The notes beneath the pieces are model-generated. The model had not been told where the DNA came from. It did not search any database and saw only the letters and a list, made by a program, of their open reading frames with translations. A stretch of 64,000 nt of DNA from assembly GCF_900099995.1 (NCBI RefSeq), contig NZ_FNCZ01000001.1, positions 434,001-498,000 on the forward strand, written 5' to 3'. Within the stretch, counting starts at the first letter, position 1. The number at the start of each line of letters is the position of its first letter. The translations under genes and the position numbers were made by a program. Below, in pieces: positions 60,966 through 64,000 of the stretch. This DNA comes from Winogradskyella thalassocola. Lineage in GTDB: Bacteria > Bacteroidota > Bacteroidia > Flavobacteriales > Flavobacteriaceae.

Positions 60966-62657
60966 ATGGCAAATGAAAAATTATTAGAAGTTGAAGGACT
61001 ACAAATTTCCTTTTATAAGGATAACATTGAAAAGGAAATTATTAAAAATATTTCATTTCATATTAATTCAAATGAAATTGTAGCTGTTGTTGGTGAATCT
61101 GGTTCTGGAAAATCTATTTCATCATTAGCGTTAATGGGTTTATTACCAAAGCAGATTTCTAAAATTACTTCTGGTTCTATCTTATTTAAAAATGAAAATC
61201 TAGTTGGTTTGTCTGAAAAAGAATTTCAAGCCAAAAGAGGAAAAGACATTGCGATGATTTTTCAAGAACCTATGAGTTCCTTAAATCCGTCGATGCGATG
61301 TGGTAGACAGGTTGAAGAAATCTTAAAGCAACATTTTAAATTATCTAATTCAGAACTAAAGACCGAAGTATTAAATTTATTTGAAAAAGTAAAGCTTCCA
61401 AATCCTGAACGTATCTACAAAGCTTATCCTCATGAAATTTCAGGGGGACAAAAACAGCGTGTGATGATCGCCATGGCAATTGCCTGCAAACCAAAACTAT
61501 TAATTGCGGATGAGCCAACTACAGCTCTAGATGTAACAGTTCAAAAAGAAATTTTAGAGTTGTTGAAGACCATTCAGACCGAAACAAAAATGAGTGTGTT
61601 GTTTATTTCTCACGACTTATCCTTGGTTTCCGAACTCGCAGATCGTGTCCTCGTAATGTATAGAGGCGAAATTGTAGAACAAGGCACTACGGACACCATA
61701 TTTAATCGTCCGGAACATAATTATACGAAAGCATTAATCGGAGCACGACCTTCAACTAAATTTAGATTAAAACAATTACCAACGATTTCAGATTTTATGA
61801 CTGATAAGGTGAGTACAGCAATTGTTTCAGATTTAGATAGAGCAGAAAATCACGAAAAACTATATGCACAGAAACCGTTATTAGAAGTTATAGATGTTGA
61901 AAAAACATATTACTCAAAAACAGGATGGTTCACAAAAGACGAACCCTTTAATGCTGTTGATGGTGTAAGTTTTAAAGTATATCCTGGTGAAACTATAGGT
62001 TTGGTAGGTGAATCTGGTTGTGGTAAATCGACTTTAGGTAATGCGATTTTACAGCTGGATAAAGCCACAGCCGGACGCATTTTATATAATGGAAAGGATA
62101 TCACTAATTTAAGCCGTTCGGACATGAGAACGTTACGAAAAGATATTCAGATTATATTTCAGGACCCCTTTGCTTCTTTAAATCCGCGGTTAACCGTTGG
62201 CAATGCTATTATGGAACCAATGATTGTACATAATATCGAAACGTCTAACAAAGCACGAAAAGAAAAAGTAATAGATATTTTAGAAAAAGTAGGTTTAGAT
62301 GCTTCAGCTTTTGATCGTTATCCTCATGAATTTTCTGGAGGTCAACGTCAACGTGTGGGTATCGCAAGGACAATTGCTTTAGAACCCCAACTTATAGTTT
62401 GTGACGAATCGGTTTCGGCTTTAGACATTTCTGTACAAGCACAAGTTTTAAATTTATTGAATGATTTAAAGTCCCAATTTGGGTTTACCTATATATTTAT
62501 TTCACACGATTTGGCCGTTGTAAAATATATGGCTGATCAATTACTAGTAATGAATCAAGGAAAAATTGAAGAAATTGGAGATGCAGATCATATTTATGCG
62601 TCTCCAAAGCAAGCATACACAAAAAAGCTAATTCATGCTATTCCGAAAGGATTATAG
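60966..62657 (+). CDS. ABC transporter ATP-binding protein with two ATPase domains (Dpp/Opp/GsiA type)
   Basis: A 563-residue protein with two ATPase domains in tandem. Domain 1 (about 1-265): Walker A GESGSGKS, signature ISGGQKQR, Walker [13 protein letters not shown]. Domain 2 (about 310-563): Walker A GESGCGKS, signature FSGGQRQR, Walker [13 protein letters not shown] (with Glu but an S in place of P). The pattern matches peptide/glutathione importers of the DppDF or GsiA type. No permease or binding-protein gene is adjacent, so its partner genes are elsewhere or it acts as an orphan. Confidence 0.92.
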   Translation: MANEKLLEVEGLQISFYKDNIEKEIIKNISFHINSNEIVAVVGESGSGKSISSLALMGLLPKQISKITSGSILFKNENLVGLSEKEFQAKRGKDIAMIFQEPMSSLNPSMRCGRQVEEILKQHFKLSNSELKTEVLNLFEKVKLPNPERIYKAYPHEISGGQKQRVMIAMAIACKPKLLIADEPTTALDVTVQKEILELLKTIQTETKMSVLFISHDLSLVSELADRVLVMYRGEIVEQGTTDTIFNRPEHNYTKALIGARPSTKFRLKQLPTISDFMTDKVSTAIVSDLDRAENHEKLYAQKPLLEVIDVEKTYYSKTGWFTKDEPFNAVDGVSFKVYPGETIGLVGESGCGKSTLGNAILQLDKATAGRILYNGKDITNLSRSDMRTLRKDIQIIFQDPFASLNPRLTVGNAIMEPMIVHNIETSNKARKEKVIDILEKVGLDASAFDRYPHEFSGGQRQRVGIARTIALEPQLIVCDESVSALDISVQAQVLNLLNDLKSQFGFTYIFISHDLAVVKYMADQLLVMNQGKIEEIGDADHIYASPKQAYTKKLIHAIPKGL

Positions 62658-62777
62658 CATGAATACTCTTTTTGCTAATTTTAAAACATTTGAGACTAAC
62701 TCCAAAGTGTTTTCTAATGCTGAAAATCCGTGATCTTCATTTAAAGTAGGTTCTGGTAGATTTGATTTAGTTTTCAT
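62652..62777 (-). CDS. Possible small protein, unknown
   Basis: A 41-residue ORF: MKTKSNLPEPTLNEDHGF, then [23 protein letters not shown]. The start resembles a polar leader and the rest is an amphipathic helix. It overlaps the end of the ABC ATPase gene by 6 bases on the other strand. Support is compositional only. The remaining intergenic bases up to 63017 hold a terminator but no other gene. Confidence 0.35.
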   Translation of the reverse strand: MKTKSNLPEPTLNEDHGFSALENTLELVSNVLKLAKRVFML

Positions 62778-62968
62778 AAGCAGTAATTCTTGGTAGATTT
62801 GGGGCAAAAAGGTAAATTTCGTTTTATGTTAAATCAGGTTAATAAAATAGTTTTGTTTGGGGACTGCAATATGAAATATATTTTTAATTAATCAGGTTAA
62901 ATACATTATAAATCGATGAAATACGCTAATTTTTAACGTTTAACATATAATATTAGGAATTTACGCAC

Positions 62969-62998
62969 AAAAAAGCCACTAAAAATTAGTGGCTTCAA
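62969..62998 (-). terminator. Terminator of the CoA-transferase operon
   Basis: AAGCCACTAA, AAA loop, TTAGTGGCTT: perfect 10-base arms. On the minus strand the stem is followed by T residues (A run at 62969-62974), so it ends the leftward transcript of 63018-64000. Confidence 0.88.
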
Positions 62999-63017
62999 TT
63001 TTTTATAATAGAATTAT

Positions 63018-63671
63018 CTACAATTTCATTTCAGGGATATCTCCTTCAATAATTAGCTCTCCTTCTGTTGCATTTTTGATATCATCAACAGAGACTCCAG
63101 GTGCACGCTCTAAAAGTTTAAACCCTTTTGGAGTAACCTCTATAACTGCAATGTTCGTTACTATTTTCTTCACACAACCAACTCCCGTTAATGGTAAGGA
63201 GCACTTTTTCAGCAACTTAGACTCACCCACTCTGTTGGTATGCATCATAGCCACAATTATATTCTCTGCACTGGCCACTAAATCCATAGCACCTCCCATA
63301 CCTTTAACCATTTTACCTGGAATTTTCCAATTGGCTATATCACCATTTTCTGACACTTCCATGGCTCCAAGTATCGTTAAATCAACATGTTGACCTCTAA
63401 TCATAGCAAAACTCATTGCTGAATCAAAAAATGAAGCCCCTGGTAAGGTTGTTATAGTTTGTTTTCCTGCATTAATGATATCTGCGTCTTCTTCTCCTTC
63501 AAAAGGAAATGGTCCCATTCCTAAAACACCATTTTCACTCTGAAACTCTACTTCGATATCATCTCTTACATAATTAGCAACTAAAGTAGGTATACCAATA
63601 CCTAAGTTTACATAATATCCATCTTGTACTTCCTTTGCAATTCGTTTTGCTATTCCGTTTTTATCTAACAT
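63018..63671 (-). CDS. 3-oxoacid CoA-transferase subunit B
   Basis: A 217-residue CoA-transferase subunit. The catalytic glutamate is in EFQSENGVLGMGPFPFEGEED, after the glycine-rich GYYVNLGIGIPTLVANYV. The conserved segment GMGGAMDLVASAENIIVAMMHTNR follows. SCOT-type enzymes move CoA from succinyl-CoA to acetoacetate. It is 2 bases after subunit A, an ordinary coupled pair. Confidence 0.95.
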   Translation of the reverse strand: MLDKNGIAKRIAKEVQDGYYVNLGIGIPTLVANYVRDDIEVEFQSENGVLGMGPFPFEGEEDADIINAGKQTITTLPGASFFDSAMSFAMIRGQHVDLTILGAMEVSENGDIANWKIPGKMVKGMGGAMDLVASAENIIVAMMHTNRVGESKLLKKCSLPLTGVGCVKKIVTNIAVIEVTPKGFKLLERAPGVSVDDIKNATEGELIIEGDIPEMKL

Positions 63672-63673
63672 AA

Positions 63674-64000
63674 CTATGCTTTTTGTCTTACCGTTAGTTG
63701 CTCAATTCTCTTTTCGTACATCTCACCTTGAAATATGCGTTGTACAAATATGCCTGGTACATGAATTTGATTAGGATCTAACTCTCCCACTGGTACTAAC
63801 TCTTCAACCTCAGCAACTGTTATTTTTGCTGCTCCACACATTACAGGATTAAAATTTCTGGCTGTTCCTTTAAAAATTAAGTTACCGGCAGCATCACCTT
63901 TCCATGCTTTTACAAAAGCAAAATCAGCTTTAAATGCATGTTCTAGCACATACATTTTTCCATCAAATTCTCTGGTTTCTTTACCTTCTGCGACTTCTGT
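63674..64000 (-). CDS. 3-oxoacid CoA-transferase subunit A (5' part outside window)
   Basis: The frame is open to the end of the window (TEVAEGKETREFDGKMYVLEHAFKADF), so the first part of the protein lies beyond 64000. The visible C-terminal 108 residues have FVKAWKGDAAGNLIFKGTARNFNPVMCGAAKITVAEVEELV and HVPGIFVQRIF, typical of the A subunit of succinyl-CoA:3-oxoacid CoA-transferase. It is co-transcribed with subunit B. Confidence 0.93.
   Translation of the reverse strand, partial: TEVAEGKETREFDGKMYVLEHAFKADFAFVKAWKGDAAGNLIFKGTARNFNPVMCGAAKITVAEVEELVPVGELDPNQIHVPGIFVQRIFQGEMYEKRIEQLTVRQKA

Overview
The window comes from a marine-type member of the Flavobacteriaceae (Bacteroidota), in the broad Winogradskyella/Psychroserpens/Olleya neighbourhood. 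The evidence is direct: low GC, genes usually lacking a Shine-Dalgarno sequence, many promoters carrying the Bacteroidota -7 box TAnnTTTG, a subtilase with a type IX secretion (Por) tail, a GLPGLI protein, a CarboxypepD_reg TonB receptor and a HemC-HemD fusion. No rRNA or tRNA gene was recognised.

Layout. 1-620: 3' part of a SCO1/SenC gene. 788-3472: feoA-feoB plus two small membrane proteins. 3480-4289: a lipoprotein gene. 4410-12296: a DtxR/MntR-type regulator divergent from a metal-uptake operon (TonB receptor, TroA-like lipoprotein, ABC ATPase, two ABC-3 permeases with winged-helix-like tails, small membrane protein); a 26-bp palindrome lies between the two promoters and a weaker related site lies before feoA. 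12357-17446: J-domain protein, bacilliredoxin, acyltransferase, acyl-ACP desaturase, HD hydrolase and small proteins. 17463-20283: an AraC regulator and two tandem paralogous secreted proteins whose promoter regions are duplicated with exactly conserved spacing. 20286-28163: radical SAM protein, barrel protein, response regulator, a TPR histidine kinase split by a frameshift, a secreted protein/small membrane protein pair, and an enoyl-CoA hydratase. 28264-32942: NtrY-like kinase, hemJ, MATE exporter, hemH. 33253-37705: a very large TraB/GumN protein and a second AraC regulator. 37886-49399: heme cluster hemA, hemCD, hemE, hemF, hemB. 49524-64000: a decayed outer-membrane barrel gene, Lrp regulator, GLPGLI protein, CBS membrane protein, DNA methyltransferase, beta-lactamase-like hydrolase, exonuclease, a 1331-residue secreted subtilase, a double ABC ATPase and a CoA-transferase pair running off the end.

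The most unusual feature is the heme cluster. A 23S-IVP type four-helix-bundle gene flanked by inverted repeats sits between hemCD and hemE. A REP-associated tyrosine transposase (RAYT) gene is joined in frame to hemF, and the junction is a REP-like palindrome that is itself translated. Four more palindromes of the same family lie after the GNAT gene, hemF and the YchJ-like gene and before hemB. A VOC gene bordered by palindromic repeats similarly interrupts the metal ABC operon. Small mobile modules therefore seem to have entered housekeeping operons repeatedly while keeping the host genes open.

Together the genes cover iron and manganese/zinc acquisition, most of heme synthesis from glutamyl-tRNA to protoheme (hemL is not in the window), membrane-lipid maintenance, signalling and secretion. 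All product names rest on reading motifs and family resemblance; no database search was run.
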